Below are positions 27,895 to 36,554 of a DNA stretch of 64,000 bases, piece by piece. The stretch lies in assembly GCF_021739025.1 (NCBI RefSeq), contig NZ_JAKKOT010000006.1, positions 1-64,000 of the forward strand, given 5' to 3'. The notes beneath the pieces are model-generated. The model ran no database searches and had not been told where the DNA came from. It saw nothing but the letters and a program-made list of their open reading frames with translations. Position 1 is the first letter of the stretch. Each line of letters opens with the position of its first letter. The translations under genes and the position numbers were made by a program. The DNA comes from Gordonia liuliyuniae (GTDB lineage Bacteria; Actinomycetota; Actinomycetes; Mycobacteriales; Mycobacteriaceae).

Positions 27895-27935
27895 TACTTT
27901 TCCCTTACATCTGACAACAGTTCCCCCAGGGCGCC

Positions 27936-27958
27936 AGAGTACGCGGCCCCTCCGACAA
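27936..27958 (-). promoter_or_regulatory. uvrA RecA-independent damage promoter (PafBC-type motif)
   Basis: The minus strand reads TTGTCGGAG, eight bases, then TACTCT. The mycobacterial RecA-independent DNA-damage promoter consensus is TTGTCRGTG-N8-TAnnnT; only one base in the upstream block differs. The transcription start would lie about 35 nt before the uvrA GTG. Confidence 0.65.
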
Positions 27959-28022
27959 TCTGCCGTTCGAAGTGACCACGACGACGGCCGACGGTGTCGC
28001 ACACAACAGTTAGCCTGGAGAC

Positions 28023-28721
28023 ATGAACCCGCAGATCACCGTCTCCGACCAGTACACCGGCAACGTCTCCCCGGACGGCGACGACCAGCAGCACAAGGCC
28101 CAGCGACGTGACCTCGACAACGCGACCGTGGTGAAGCTGTCGGTCGGGCCGATGGACAACAACGCCTACGTGATCACCGACGAGGCCACCGGTGACGCGT
28201 TGCTGATCGACGCAGCCAACGACGCAGGCGTCCTGTTGGCACTCGCCGAACAGATCCCCGGCACCATCGGGCAGATCGTCACCACGCACGGCCACCCGGA
28301 CCACTGGCTGGCACTCGACGAGGTCCGCACCGGCCTCGACGTGCCGCACGCGGTCGGCGCGGAGGACGCCGAGGCCCTCCCCATCACACCCGACCGACTC
28401 CTCGCCCACGGTGACACGGTGACCGTCGGTGAGCTGACACTGGACGTGATCGGCATCGTCGGCCACACCCGCGGGTCGGTGACGCTCGCCCTCACCGAAG
28501 ACTCCGGCCGCGTTCACCTGTTCACCGGCGACTCCCTGTTCCCGGGCGGTGTCGGAAAGACGTGGGAGCCGGGTGACTTCGACATCCTCCTCAACCATGT
28601 CGAGACCAGACTGTTCGACCGCTACGGCGACGACACCGCCGTCTACCCCGGTCACGGCGTCGACACATCGCTCGGCGCGGAACGCGCGAACCTGCCCGAG
28701 TGGCGTGCCCGCGGTTGGTGA
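28023..28721 (+). CDS. MBL-fold metallo-hydrolase (glyoxalase II-like)
   Basis: The 232-residue protein has the metallo-beta-lactamase metal motif THGHPDHW, a downstream metal His in GIVGHTRGS, the bridging Asp in FTGDSLFP and the late His in VYPGHGVDT. It resembles hydroxyacylglutathione hydrolase-type enzymes and is the positional match of Rv1637c. Actinobacteria use mycothiol rather than glutathione, so a thioester of mycothiol is a possible substrate, but nothing in the sequence proves it. It is divergent from uvrA. Confidence 0.85.
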   Translation: MNPQITVSDQYTGNVSPDGDDQQHKAQRRDLDNATVVKLSVGPMDNNAYVITDEATGDALLIDAANDAGVLLALAEQIPGTIGQIVTTHGHPDHWLALDEVRTGLDVPHAVGAEDAEALPITPDRLLAHGDTVTVGELTLDVIGIVGHTRGSVTLALTEDSGRVHLFTGDSLFPGGVGKTWEPGDFDILLNHVETRLFDRYGDDTAVYPGHGVDTSLGAERANLPEWRARGW

Positions 28722-28849
28722 TTCGTCTCGACAGACGACGTGGGATCGGTACCGTCGAAGAAGACGGCGCGTTCGGATCGATGGTCTTGCGACCCCTGAT
28801 CGCTTCGAGCACGGTGTCTTTCAACTCGACGAGAAGAAAGGCAGATCTC

Positions 28850-29629
28850 ATGTTCCTTCGACGAATCGCCCGCCCACTGCTCGGCGCAGCCTTCATCGCG
28901 TCCGGCGTCGATGCGGTGCGCATGCCGTCCGGGCCTGCTCGTACCGCGGAGCCCCTCCTCGAATCGGTTCCCACCGATACGGAGAACGTGATCCGCGCGA
29001 CCGGTGTCGTCCAGATCGGCGCAGGCATCGCTCTCGCCGCCGGTAAGGCGCCCCGCGTCGCCTCGACCGTGCTGGCCGGCACGCTCGTCCCGACCACGGT
29101 GTTCGCCAGCGACTTCTGGAACGAGACCGATCCGGACCGCAGACGGGCCAAGCAATCGGACTTCATCAAAAACATCGGCCTCCTCGGCGGCGTGTTGATC
29201 GCGTCGGCGGACACCGAAGGCAAGCCGTCCCTCGGCTGGCGTGGGCGACGTGGGCTCGACCAGGCGCAGGAGCGAGTCGTCGGTGCGCTGCCCGCCCGAT
29301 CTGAGGCCGCACACGCCTGGGACGGAGCCGCCGAGCGCGCCGAGCACTGGGCGCACGACGTCGCAGACCGGCTGCCACTGGACGCGGTGGCCGCCCGTGC
29401 CTCGCACGCGGCCGATGTCGCGAAGTCGCAGGCGCACGACGTCGCCGAGACGGTGTCGCACCGGGCTCCGGAAGTCTTCGACGCTGTCCGCGGCCGCGCC
29501 GAGCACATCGCGGGCGAAGTGAGTGACCGGGCCCCGGATGTCGCGGCGCACGCACGGGACGTCGCCGAGCAGACCGGCGAGAAGGCTGCTCGACGCGCAG
29601 CCACGTGGCGCAAGTCGATCGCAGGCTGA
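28850..29629 (+). CDS. DoxX family membrane protein with an Ala-rich helical C-terminal tail
   Basis: Residues about 1-125 resemble DoxX: MFLRRIARPLLGAAFIASGV, then a membrane helix near VIRATGVVQIGAGIALAAG and another near FIKNIGLLGGVLIASA. The remaining half (about 150-259) is hydrophilic, rich in Ala, His, Asp and Glu, and periodic (HAADVAKSQAHDVAETVSH-type heptads), so probably one long amphipathic helix or coiled coil. The role is unknown; DoxX proteins are often linked to oxidative stress. ATG at 28850 is supported by GAAAGG upstream. Confidence 0.75.
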   Translation: MFLRRIARPLLGAAFIASGVDAVRMPSGPARTAEPLLESVPTDTENVIRATGVVQIGAGIALAAGKAPRVASTVLAGTLVPTTVFASDFWNETDPDRRRAKQSDFIKNIGLLGGVLIASADTEGKPSLGWRGRRGLDQAQERVVGALPARSEAAHAWDGAAERAEHWAHDVADRLPLDAVAARASHAADVAKSQAHDVAETVSHRAPEVFDAVRGRAEHIAGEVSDRAPDVAAHARDVAEQTGEKAARRAATWRKSIAG

Positions 29630-29712
29630 CCTGTTCGGCGTGCCCCCAGTCGGATCCGAGGCCGTCGGGGGCGACGCCACTCGTCGGCGAACGTCGGTAA
29701 TATGGAACGACT

Positions 29713-32058
29713 GTGAGCGCGCCCAAGCCCGATACCCCCAATCCCGACCCAGTTCCGCACACCCCAGTTCCGGACCAAACTGTTCCGGATCCCCGTCTGG
29801 CTGACGAACAGGTGCATCTCGATGCCGTGTATGCGCGCCTCGACCGCATGCGCGCGACCACACGTCGTCGGCTGAGCGAGACGCTCCGCGAATCAGCGGG
29901 AACCCCGCAGGCACTGTCCGAGCGCGAATCGTACGAGCGCATGTACAGCGACGACCTGACCAAGATCGACGCAGCCGAACACAACCTGTACTTCGGTCGG
30001 CTCGACATGGCCTCCGCCTCGGTCGACGACGAAGTCCGGCGCATCGGCCGTATCGGCATCCTCGACGACGACGAACGCGACACCACTCTCCTCCTCGACT
30101 GGCGTGCTCCGTTGGCGCGACCGTTCTATCTCGCGACCCCCGCAGCCCCCGAGGACGTCGAACGCCGACGCCACATCCGGACCCGCTCGCGCACGGTCCG
30201 GAGCGTCTCCGACGAGAACCTGCTGTCGGGACGCATCGACGACGCCGCGGCGGGCGCCAACGTGGTGAACGAGTCCGCGCTCGTCGACGCGTTGAACGCC
30301 GCGCGCACCGGCGAGATGACCGACATCGTCGAGACGATCCAGCGCGAGCAGGACGAGATCATCCGGTCGACACACCGCGGGGTGGTCGTCGTCCAGGGCG
30401 GGCCGGGTACCGGCAAGACCGCCGTCGCCCTCCACCGCGCGGCGTATCTCCTCTACACGCACCGCGATCTGCTCTCGCGCAGCGGCGTGCTCATCCTCGG
30501 CCCCAACGAAGACTTCCTGCGGTACATCGGTCAGGTGCTGCCGTCCCTCGGCGAGACCGGTGTGCTGTTGTCGACGGTCGGCGACCTGTTCCCGGACGTC
30601 ACCGCTCGCGGACACGATTCACGTGAAGCGACCGCGCTCAAGGGCGACCAGCGGATGCTCAACGTCGTGCGCGCGGCCGTCCGGGCCCGCCAGTCGCTGC
30701 CGGGAAGAGACGTCGTCGTCCGATTCGACGGCTACGACCTGCCGATCGACGCCGAGGTCATCAAGACGGCGCGGGCGGACGCCCGTTCGACCCGCCGGGC
30801 GCACAATCTCGCGCAGCGCGCGTTTCTACGCGCGGCGCTCGACGAGCTCGCCGACGTCCACGCCCGCCGCATCGGCGCGAGTGAACTCGACGGCTCGCAA
30901 CTGTTGACTGCCGCCGACCTCGAAGACATCCGAGCCGAACTCGAAGCGGACCCGCACGTCGTCGCCGCCGTGACCGAGTACTGGCCGACGCTCACTCCGC
31001 AGGGTGTGCTGCGCGACCTGTACGACGATCCGGGCTTCCTGCGAAAGGCGACCCGCGGGTGGACCGATGCTGAACGCGACGCCCTGTACCGTCCTGCCCG
31101 GCCCCTCGCGAACGATGCCGACCTGTCGCCCGGCGATGTCCCTCTCCTCGACGAGCTCGCCGAACTCATCGGCTACCGAACAGACGAGGCGGACCGAATC
31201 AATCGCGCCCGCTGGCGTCAGAAGCTGTCCGAGGCGCAGGACGCTCTCGACATCCTCACCGGTTCCGCGCCGCAGGATCTCGAGGACGACCTCGACCCTG
31301 AGATCCTGATGGCGTACGACCTGATCGACGCCGAGCAACTCGCGGAACGCCAGGTGCACGTCGAACGTCGGACCACCGCCGAGCGTGCCTACGAGGATCG
31401 CACCTGGACATTCGGCCACGTGATCGTCGACGAGGCGCAGGAACTGTCGTCGATGGCGTGGCGAATGGTGATGCGGCGTATTCCTAACCGGTGGATGACC
31501 GTCATCGGCGACACCGCACAGACCGGCGACGCCGCGGGAGCCACCTCGTGGCGCGAGGTATTCGAACCATACGTCGCCAATCGGTGGCGGCTACACGAGC
31601 TCACCGTCAACTATCGGACTCCGTCGGAGATCACGCGGTACGCCAACCGGGTACTGGCGTGGATCGACCCCGACTTGGAGGCGCCGACGTCGTTGCGGTC
31701 CAACGGAATCGATCCGTACGCCGTATCCGGCGACGACATCGCGGCGACTGTCGCTGAGCTCGTCTCCGCCGACGAGTGGGCGGGGCTGACGACAGTGATC
31801 GCGTCGGACGGGACCGCCGATGAGGTCCGCGCAGGGCTCACCGACCTCGGGTCGGACGTCTCGGTCCACGCGATCACCGCGGCGAAGGGTCTCGAGTTCG
31901 ATTCGGTGATCCTCGCCGAACCGGCCGATCTCGTCGCCGAATCGCCCCGTGGGTACAACGACCTGTACGTGGCGCTGACTCGCGCGACCCAGCGGCTCGT
32001 CGTCGTACACGCGAGGGCGCTGCCGCCGGACCTCGCCGACATGCCTCGACTCCGCTGA
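29713..32058 (+). CDS. HelD/HelR-type RNA polymerase-recycling motor ATPase
   Basis: The 781-residue protein is an SF1 (UvrD-like) ATPase with Walker A GGPGTGKTAVALHRAAYLLY (near 228), DEAQ box VIVDEAQELS (near 570), TVNYRTPSEI and the late motif VALTRATQRLVVVH. The N-terminal coiled-coil arm region and insertion before motif II fit the HelD class, which removes RNA polymerase from DNA; HelR members protect polymerase from rifamycins. It is not a canonical UvrD/PcrA because the N-terminal 200 residues are unlike theirs. The GTG start lies nine bases after a TAATAT element, so the leader is very short. Confidence 0.82.
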   Translation: MSAPKPDTPNPDPVPHTPVPDQTVPDPRLADEQVHLDAVYARLDRMRATTRRRLSETLRESAGTPQALSERESYERMYSDDLTKIDAAEHNLYFGRLDMASASVDDEVRRIGRIGILDDDERDTTLLLDWRAPLARPFYLATPAAPEDVERRRHIRTRSRTVRSVSDENLLSGRIDDAAAGANVVNESALVDALNAARTGEMTDIVETIQREQDEIIRSTHRGVVVVQGGPGTGKTAVALHRAAYLLYTHRDLLSRSGVLILGPNEDFLRYIGQVLPSLGETGVLLSTVGDLFPDVTARGHDSREATALKGDQRMLNVVRAAVRARQSLPGRDVVVRFDGYDLPIDAEVIKTARADARSTRRAHNLAQRAFLRAALDELADVHARRIGASELDGSQLLTAADLEDIRAELEADPHVVAAVTEYWPTLTPQGVLRDLYDDPGFLRKATRGWTDAERDALYRPARPLANDADLSPGDVPLLDELAELIGYRTDEADRINRARWRQKLSEAQDALDILTGSAPQDLEDDLDPEILMAYDLIDAEQLAERQVHVERRTTAERAYEDRTWTFGHVIVDEAQELSSMAWRMVMRRIPNRWMTVIGDTAQTGDAAGATSWREVFEPYVANRWRLHELTVNYRTPSEITRYANRVLAWIDPDLEAPTSLRSNGIDPYAVSGDDIAATVAELVSADEWAGLTTVIASDGTADEVRAGLTDLGSDVSVHAITAAKGLEFDSVILAEPADLVAESPRGYNDLYVALTRATQRLVVVHARALPPDLADMPRLR

Positions 32059-32076
32059 ATCAGCGGAGTCGAGGCA
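32042..32076. terminator. Bidirectional hairpin terminator between helD/helR-like and usp genes
   Basis: Two perfect 17-bp arms (32042-32058 and 32060-32076) are separated by one base, so a long stem with a small loop can form on either strand. It overlaps the stop codon of the plus-strand ATPase gene and lies 23 bp beyond the stop of the minus-strand universal stress gene, exactly between convergent genes. Confidence 0.8.
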
Positions 32077-32098
32077 CACGGAGACGCAGTGACGTGAA

Positions 32099-32542
32099 CT
32101 ACGTGGTGTGCACGATCAGGACGTCGCAGGCCGCCTTGCGGGCGACGTCCGCGGGGACCGAGCCGAGGAGTCGGCCTGCGATCGAGTTCAGTCCGCGGTT
32201 GCCGACGACCAGCAGGTCGGCTTGCACGTCGACGATCAGCTGAAGCAGCGCGTCGACGGGCGCGCCCTGGACGGCTCGCTGCACGACGGTCGTCGCACCG
32301 GCTCCGAGCGCGCGCTCCTTCGCGGTCCGCAGGATCTCTTCGGTCGGTGATGACCCCATCACCTGGTATGCCTCGTCGCGCAGGGCGTCGGACGCTCCGG
32401 TCGCCGACTTCCCGTCGTTCGGGAAGTACGCGCACGCGATGACGACAGTCGCGTCGCCTGCGACCGCACCCGCGCGTTCGACGGCCTTCAGCGACGATTC
32501 CGATCCATCGGTGCCGACCACGATCGTCGAGTATCCGCTCAT
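32099..32542 (-). CDS. Universal stress protein (Rv1636-like)
   Basis: The 147-residue single-domain UspA protein starts MSGYSTIVVGTDGSESS and carries the ATP-type motif G-x2-G-x9-G-S in GNRGLNSIAGRLLGS. Rv1636 and its relatives bind cAMP and ATP. The domain order, length and position between uvrB and uvrA all match Rv1636. GGAGGG lies nine bases before the ATG at 32542; the frame remains open upstream but is not conserved. Confidence 0.92.
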   Translation of the reverse strand: MSGYSTIVVGTDGSESSLKAVERAGAVAGDATVVIACAYFPNDGKSATGASDALRDEAYQVMGSSPTEEILRTAKERALGAGATTVVQRAVQGAPVDALLQLIVDVQADLLVVGNRGLNSIAGRLLGSVPADVARKAACDVLIVHTT

Positions 32543-32660
32543 GTGTGAATTCCCTCCAGTGATGTCACAGGGGCTTGGCCGGGAAAGTCCAGGCGAACCC
32601 TTTTCCGACACCGAACATACCCTGTCGTAACCCGGAAACTCTCCTAGTTGGTAGCCACTG

Positions 32661-32686
32661 TCGTCGAGGAATCACCGGCGACGACG
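32661..32686 (-). terminator. Weak hairpin after uvrB
   Basis: A 7-bp inverted repeat (gtcgtcg/cgacgac) with a 12-base loop lies 13 bp downstream of the uvrB stop codon and before the promoter region of the universal stress gene. It has no U-tract, so its role as terminator is uncertain. Confidence 0.35.
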
Positions 32687-32698
32687 ATGAAAGCGCCG

Positions 32699-34852
32699 TC
32701 ACTTGATGCCTGCGGCATCCATTCCGCGCAGTTCCTTCTTCAGATCCGCAATCTCGTCGCGGAGTCGTCCGGCGAGTTCGAACTGCAGATCTCGCGCCGC
32801 ATTCATCATCTGGTCGGTCAGTTCGTGAACCAGATCTGCGAGTTCGGCGCGCGGCATCGACGACGTGTCCCGCTGCTCGTACACTCCGGCACTGACCGCC
32901 TTGGACACTTCGCCTTGCGCGCGGCGTCCGCGACTGGAGTTGCGTCCGGACCCGCCGATCTCGACGGTGTCGTCGGCCTCGGCGTACACCTTGTCGAGGA
33001 TGTCGGCGATCTTCTTCCGCAACGGCTGCGGGTCGACGCCCTTCTCCGTGTTGTACGCGATCTGCTTGGCGCGACGACGCTCGGTCTCGTCGATCGCGTT
33101 CTGCATTGAATCGGTGATCTTGTCCGCATACATGTGGACTTGTCCCGACACATTTCGAGCCGCGCGGCCGACCGTTTGAATCAGCGAGGTGGTGCTTCGC
33201 AGGAAGCCTTCTTTGTCGGCGTCGAGAATCGCGACGAGTGACACCTCGGGAAGGTCGAGGCCTTCGCGGAGGAGGTTGATGCCGACGAGGACGTCGTACT
33301 CGCCGGTGCGGAGTTGACGGAGGAGTTCCACACGGCGCAATGTGTCGACCTCCGAATGCAGATACCGCACTCTGATCCCGAGTTCGAGGAGATAGTCGGT
33401 GAGATCTTCGGACATCTTCTTGGTGAGAGTGGTCACCAGGACGCGCTCGTCACGATCAGTGCGCTGACGGATCTCGTGCACGAGGTCGTCGATCTGCCCC
33501 TTCGTGGGTTTGACCACGATCTCCGGATCGAGAAGGCCGGTCGGTCGGATCACCTGCTCGACGAACTCGCCGCCGGACTGGCCGAGCTCATACGCACCGG
33601 GGGTCGCGGATAGGTACACGGTCTGCCCGATCCGGTCGACGAACTCATCCCAGGTGAGAGGCCGGTTGTCGACGGCCGACGGTAGCCGGAAGCCGAACTC
33701 GACAAGGTTCCGTTTACGAGACATGTCGCCTTCGTACATCGCACCGATCTGCGGGACCGTCACGTGAGACTCGTCGATCACCAGGAGGAAGTCGTCGGGA
33801 AAGTAGTCGATCAGGGTGGCGGGCGCGGTCCCCGGGCCACGTCCGTCGATGTGGCGCGAATAGTTCTCGATCCCCGAACAGAACCCGACTTGCCGCATCA
33901 TCTCCAGGTCGTAGGTGGTGCGCATCCGCAGACGCTGCGCCTCCAGGAGCTTGCCTTTCGCCTCCAAGTCGGCGAGCCGCTCCTCGAGTTCGGCTTCGAT
34001 GCTCGCCATCGCCTTCTCCATGCGCTCTGGTCCGGCCACGTAGTGCGTGGCCGGGAAGATCCGCAACGAATCGACCCGGCGGACGACGTCTCCGGTGAGC
34101 GGATGCAGATAGTAGAGCGCTTCGATCTCATCACCGAAGAACTCAATCCGGACCGCCAACTCCTCGTACGACGGGATGATCTCGACGGTGTCACCGCGCA
34201 CGCGGAAACCGCCGCGCGTGAAGGACATGTCGTTGCGCGTGTACTGCACGTCGACGAGGAGCCGGAGCAACGCGTCACGGTCGACCGTCTCGCCGACGCC
34301 GAGCTCGATCGATCGATCGAGGTACGACTGCGGCGTGCCGAGACCGTAGATGCACGACACCGATGCCACGACCACGACGTCGCGTCGCGACAGCAGGTTC
34401 GACGTCGCCGAGTGCCGAAGCCGCTCGACGTCGTCGTTGATCGAGCTGTCCTTCTCGATGTAGGTGTCGGTCTGCGCGATGTACGCCTCGGGTTGGTAGT
34501 AGTCGTAGTACGACACGAAGTACTCGACGGCGTTGTTCGGCAGCATCTCGCGCAGTTCGTTCGCCAACTGCGCGGCGAGCGTTTTGTTCGGCGCCATCAC
34601 GAGTGTCGGTCGCTGCACCTGTTCGATGAGCCACGCCGTGGTCGCCGACTTGCCGGTACCAGTCGCACCGAGGAGGACGACGTCCTTCTCCCCCGCCGCC
34701 AGCCGCTGCTGGAGGTCGGCGATCGCCGTGGGCTGGTCACCTGCGGGCTCGTACTCACTGACGACCTCGAACTCGCCGTCGGTTCGTTCGATGTCACCGA
34801 CCGGCCTGAACTCCGAGTGCGCGATGACCGGTTTCTCCGCAGGGAATGCCAT
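32699..34852 (-). CDS. uvrB: Excinuclease ABC subunit B
   Basis: UvrB verifies lesions handed over by UvrA and recruits UvrC. The 717-residue protein has Walker [11 protein letters not shown] (62-71), the DNA-clamping beta-hairpin region with [11 protein letters not shown], the helicase motifs DESHVTVPQ and QTVGRAARN, and a C-terminal UVR coiled coil ([20 protein letters not shown]) that contacts UvrC. The ATG at 34852 begins [15 protein letters not shown]. The -10 of a damage-type promoter ends only six bases before it, so the mRNA is probably leaderless. Confidence 0.97.
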   Translation of the reverse strand: MAFPAEKPVIAHSEFRPVGDIERTDGEFEVVSEYEPAGDQPTAIADLQQRLAAGEKDVVLLGATGTGKSATTAWLIEQVQRPTLVMAPNKTLAAQLANELREMLPNNAVEYFVSYYDYYQPEAYIAQTDTYIEKDSSINDDVERLRHSATSNLLSRRDVVVVASVSCIYGLGTPQSYLDRSIELGVGETVDRDALLRLLVDVQYTRNDMSFTRGGFRVRGDTVEIIPSYEELAVRIEFFGDEIEALYYLHPLTGDVVRRVDSLRIFPATHYVAGPERMEKAMASIEAELEERLADLEAKGKLLEAQRLRMRTTYDLEMMRQVGFCSGIENYSRHIDGRGPGTAPATLIDYFPDDFLLVIDESHVTVPQIGAMYEGDMSRKRNLVEFGFRLPSAVDNRPLTWDEFVDRIGQTVYLSATPGAYELGQSGGEFVEQVIRPTGLLDPEIVVKPTKGQIDDLVHEIRQRTDRDERVLVTTLTKKMSEDLTDYLLELGIRVRYLHSEVDTLRRVELLRQLRTGEYDVLVGINLLREGLDLPEVSLVAILDADKEGFLRSTTSLIQTVGRAARNVSGQVHMYADKITDSMQNAIDETERRRAKQIAYNTEKGVDPQPLRKKIADILDKVYAEADDTVEIGGSGRNSSRGRRAQGEVSKAVSAGVYEQRDTSSMPRAELADLVHELTDQMMNAARDLQFELAGRLRDEIADLKKELRGMDAAGIK

Positions 34853-34858
34853 GCCACA

Positions 34859-34881
34859 AGGGTAGACACCACCACCGACAT
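34859..34881 (-). promoter_or_regulatory. uvrB RecA-independent damage promoter (PafBC-type motif)
   Basis: The minus strand reads ATGTCGGTG, eight bases, then TACCCT. This differs at one base from the TTGTCRGTG-N8-TAnnnT consensus of mycobacterial RecA-independent damage promoters and has exactly the right spacing. Transcription would start at or next to the uvrB ATG. Confidence 0.7.
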
Positions 34882-34985
34882 TCTGCCGATCCTCGGCGCG
34901 GACAGCGCCGGGCTGATGAAATCGAAGCGGCACCGTTTGACTCCGCCCCACCACAGCCCCGAGACGAGATGACCCAGGAGACGAA

Positions 34986-35402
34986 ATGACTCAGAACCGA
35001 ACTGATCTTTCCCGCCGCACCGTTCTCATCGCGGCGCCCATCACCGCCGTCGCGCTGGGCGCGGCCGCCTGCGGCAGCGACGACTCAAGTGGGTCGGACG
35101 GCGGGTCCACCGGGCAGACCTCCACCGGTCAAATGCTGACCGAGACGTCGAAGGTGCCGGTCGGTGGCGGCATCGTGGTCGGCGACGTCGTCGTCACACA
35201 GGCGAAGGAGGGCGAGTTCGCGGCGTTCTCGACGAAATGCCCCCACCAGGGGTGTGCCGTCGCACCGAAGGGCGACAAGCTCGACTGCCCTTGCCACGGA
35301 AGCGAATTCAATCTCGATGGATCGCTGGTGCGCGGCCCGGCTACGGAACCGCTGACGCCGGTCGCCGTGCAGGTGCGCGGGGTCGACGTCGTCCGAGCCT
35401 GA
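34986..35402 (+). CDS. Rieske (2Fe-2S) lipoprotein with Tat-type signal
   Basis: The 138-residue protein has a twin-arginine motif SRRTVLI, a hydrophobic stretch and lipobox AAAC at about residue 29, so it is probably exported by Tat and lipidated. The mature part is a Rieske domain with CPHQGC and CPCHGS, which together give the two Cys and two His cluster ligands. There is no neighbouring oxygenase or cytochrome bc gene, so the electron partner is unknown. GGAG precedes the ATG. Confidence 0.9.
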   Translation: MTQNRTDLSRRTVLIAAPITAVALGAAACGSDDSSGSDGGSTGQTSTGQMLTETSKVPVGGGIVVGDVVVTQAKEGEFAAFSTKCPHQGCAVAPKGDKLDCPCHGSEFNLDGSLVRGPATEPLTPVAVQVRGVDVVRA

Positions 35403-35406
35403 CCGC

Positions 35407-35868
35407 TCAGACTCCGGTCACCTCACCGGTGTCGGCCACTCCGAACGCCGGATTGTAGACGAAGTCCCAGCGGAACCCGTCCGGGTCGGCGACGCATGCG
35501 CTCACGCCGCCCCACGGCTGCGCGGTCGGCTCGGTGATCGACACGGCTCCCGCATCGACCGCAAGACGATGCCACTCCGCGACGTCGTCAGCGGCCGACA
35601 CGTTGTGGCCGAGGGACACCGGCGGCGCGAGTCGGCCGTGCCCGACCTCACCGTACTCAGACGGCATCTGCTCGACGTCCCACAACGCGATCATCAGGCC
35701 GTGCCCTGCCTGCACGAACGCGATCTCGTCGGCGACACGGTCGAGCAGTACGAAACCGAGTCCGGTCGTGTAGAACGCCGCAGACGCGGCCACGTCCCGA
35801 ACACCGAGAGTGATCGCGGTGACGCTCGGTCCGGCCGGCGGAGGTGACGGGGGCGGGGAGTTCGTCAT
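35407..35868 (-). CDS. VOC-family (glyoxalase/bleomycin resistance-like) protein
   Basis: The 153-residue protein has two beta-alpha-beta-beta-beta repeats of the vicinal-oxygen-chelate fold: ITLGVRDVAASAAFYTTGLG starts the first, and SLGHNVSAADDVAEWHRLA the second. It ends in the typical DPDGFRWDFVYNP. Substrate and metal are unknown. ATG at 35868 was chosen because the upstream frame is unrelated sequence. It is convergent with the Rieske gene, separated by four bases. Confidence 0.8.
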   Translation of the reverse strand: MTNSPPPSPPPAGPSVTAITLGVRDVAASAAFYTTGLGFVLLDRVADEIAFVQAGHGLMIALWDVEQMPSEYGEVGHGRLAPPVSLGHNVSAADDVAEWHRLAVDAGAVSITEPTAQPWGGVSACVADPDGFRWDFVYNPAFGVADTGEVTGV

Positions 35869-35913
35869 GGCCCCACGATAGAGGCCGGTTCCGACGCTCG
35901 TCGCCGAGTCTGC

Positions 35914-35947
35914 GCAGACGCACCGTGATCGCAGACGCACCGTGATC
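35914..35947. repeat. Perfect 17-bp tandem duplication
   Basis: gcagacgcaccgtgatc occurs twice in a row (35914-35930 and 35931-35947) in the interval between divergent VOC and DUF402 genes, ending about 27 bp before the DUF402 ATG. It could be a recent slippage event or a pair of binding sites. Confidence 0.85.
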
Positions 35948-35974
35948 GTCGGCGGCTGCCGCTATGGTCGGCTC

Positions 35975-36517
35975 ATGAGTTCATCCGGCGCCGTTGACGC
36001 GTACATCCATCCGCCGAAGGTGGAGGTGTTCGACGTTCCGGCGATGACGAACACCGACAACAAGGGGTTCCGGCGACCGGTGCTGGAGTACCGCGAGACG
36101 TCGTACGGGTTGTATATGTCGCGCACCGCCGATCATCCGCGGTTCACCCACCTCGAGGTCTGGCTCCTGCCCGCGCTCGGTCTGCGCGCCAACATCTTCC
36201 ACTTCGTGGACGGGTACCGCCCGAACCAACGCCTGTACCTGGACGTCGGTGAGTTCAGCGGCCCCGACGCCGACGGGCGTTGGCACGCGGTCGACTGGTA
36301 CCTCGACCTGATCGATGAGGCCGAACGCCCCCTTCGACTGGTCGACGTGGACGAGATCTTCCAGGCGCACGCGGCAGGGCTGTTGACCACGGCCGAGTGT
36401 GCGAAGGCCGTGGAGATCTCGACGATCACGATGACCGGTTCGGCCGTCGCAGGCGGGGTTCAGGCCTGGCTCGACATGCAGATCGGCGAGCCGCTGACGT
36501 GGATCGACACCGCGTGA
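35975..36517 (+). CDS. DUF402 domain-containing protein
   Basis: The 180-residue protein contains the DUF402 core: YLDVGEFSGPDADGRWHAVDWYLDLIDE followed in the family by conserved Asp residues (here LVDVDEIFQAHAAG). DUF402 includes FomD-like nucleotide hydrolases and RNase/translation-associated proteins; acidic residues probably bind metal. The specific role is unknown. ATG at 35975 is preferred to an ATG 33 bases upstream because it begins the conserved part. Confidence 0.75.
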   Translation: MSSSGAVDAYIHPPKVEVFDVPAMTNTDNKGFRRPVLEYRETSYGLYMSRTADHPRFTHLEVWLLPALGLRANIFHFVDGYRPNQRLYLDVGEFSGPDADGRWHAVDWYLDLIDEAERPLRLVDVDEIFQAHAAGLLTTAECAKAVEISTITMTGSAVAGGVQAWLDMQIGEPLTWIDTA

Positions 36518-36528
36518 CCTCCGAAACT

Positions 36529-36554
36529 CGCATGGACCGTCAACGGCCCATGCG
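36529..36554. terminator. Weak hairpin between convergent DUF402 and TetR genes
   Basis: The 7-bp arms cgcatgg (36529-36535) and ccatgcg (36548-36554) flank a 12-base loop across the end of the TetR gene. Its location between convergent stops suggests termination, but the stem is short. Confidence 0.3.

Noticed and set aside
27959..27975. LexA-type SOS box before uvrA (TCGAAC half-site)
   Set aside because: Only one half-site is present; the second half matches GTTCGA at three of six positions.
27895..28002. Longer UvrA starting at 28002
   Set aside because: The extra residues overlap the damage promoter and the divergent MBL region, and do not resemble the UvrA N-terminus.
29642..29672. 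Rifamycin-associated element (RAE) upstream of the HelR-like gene
   Set aside because: The GCCCCC/GGGGGC ends pair, but the inner bases do not match the element as I remember it; kept only as a generic dyad.
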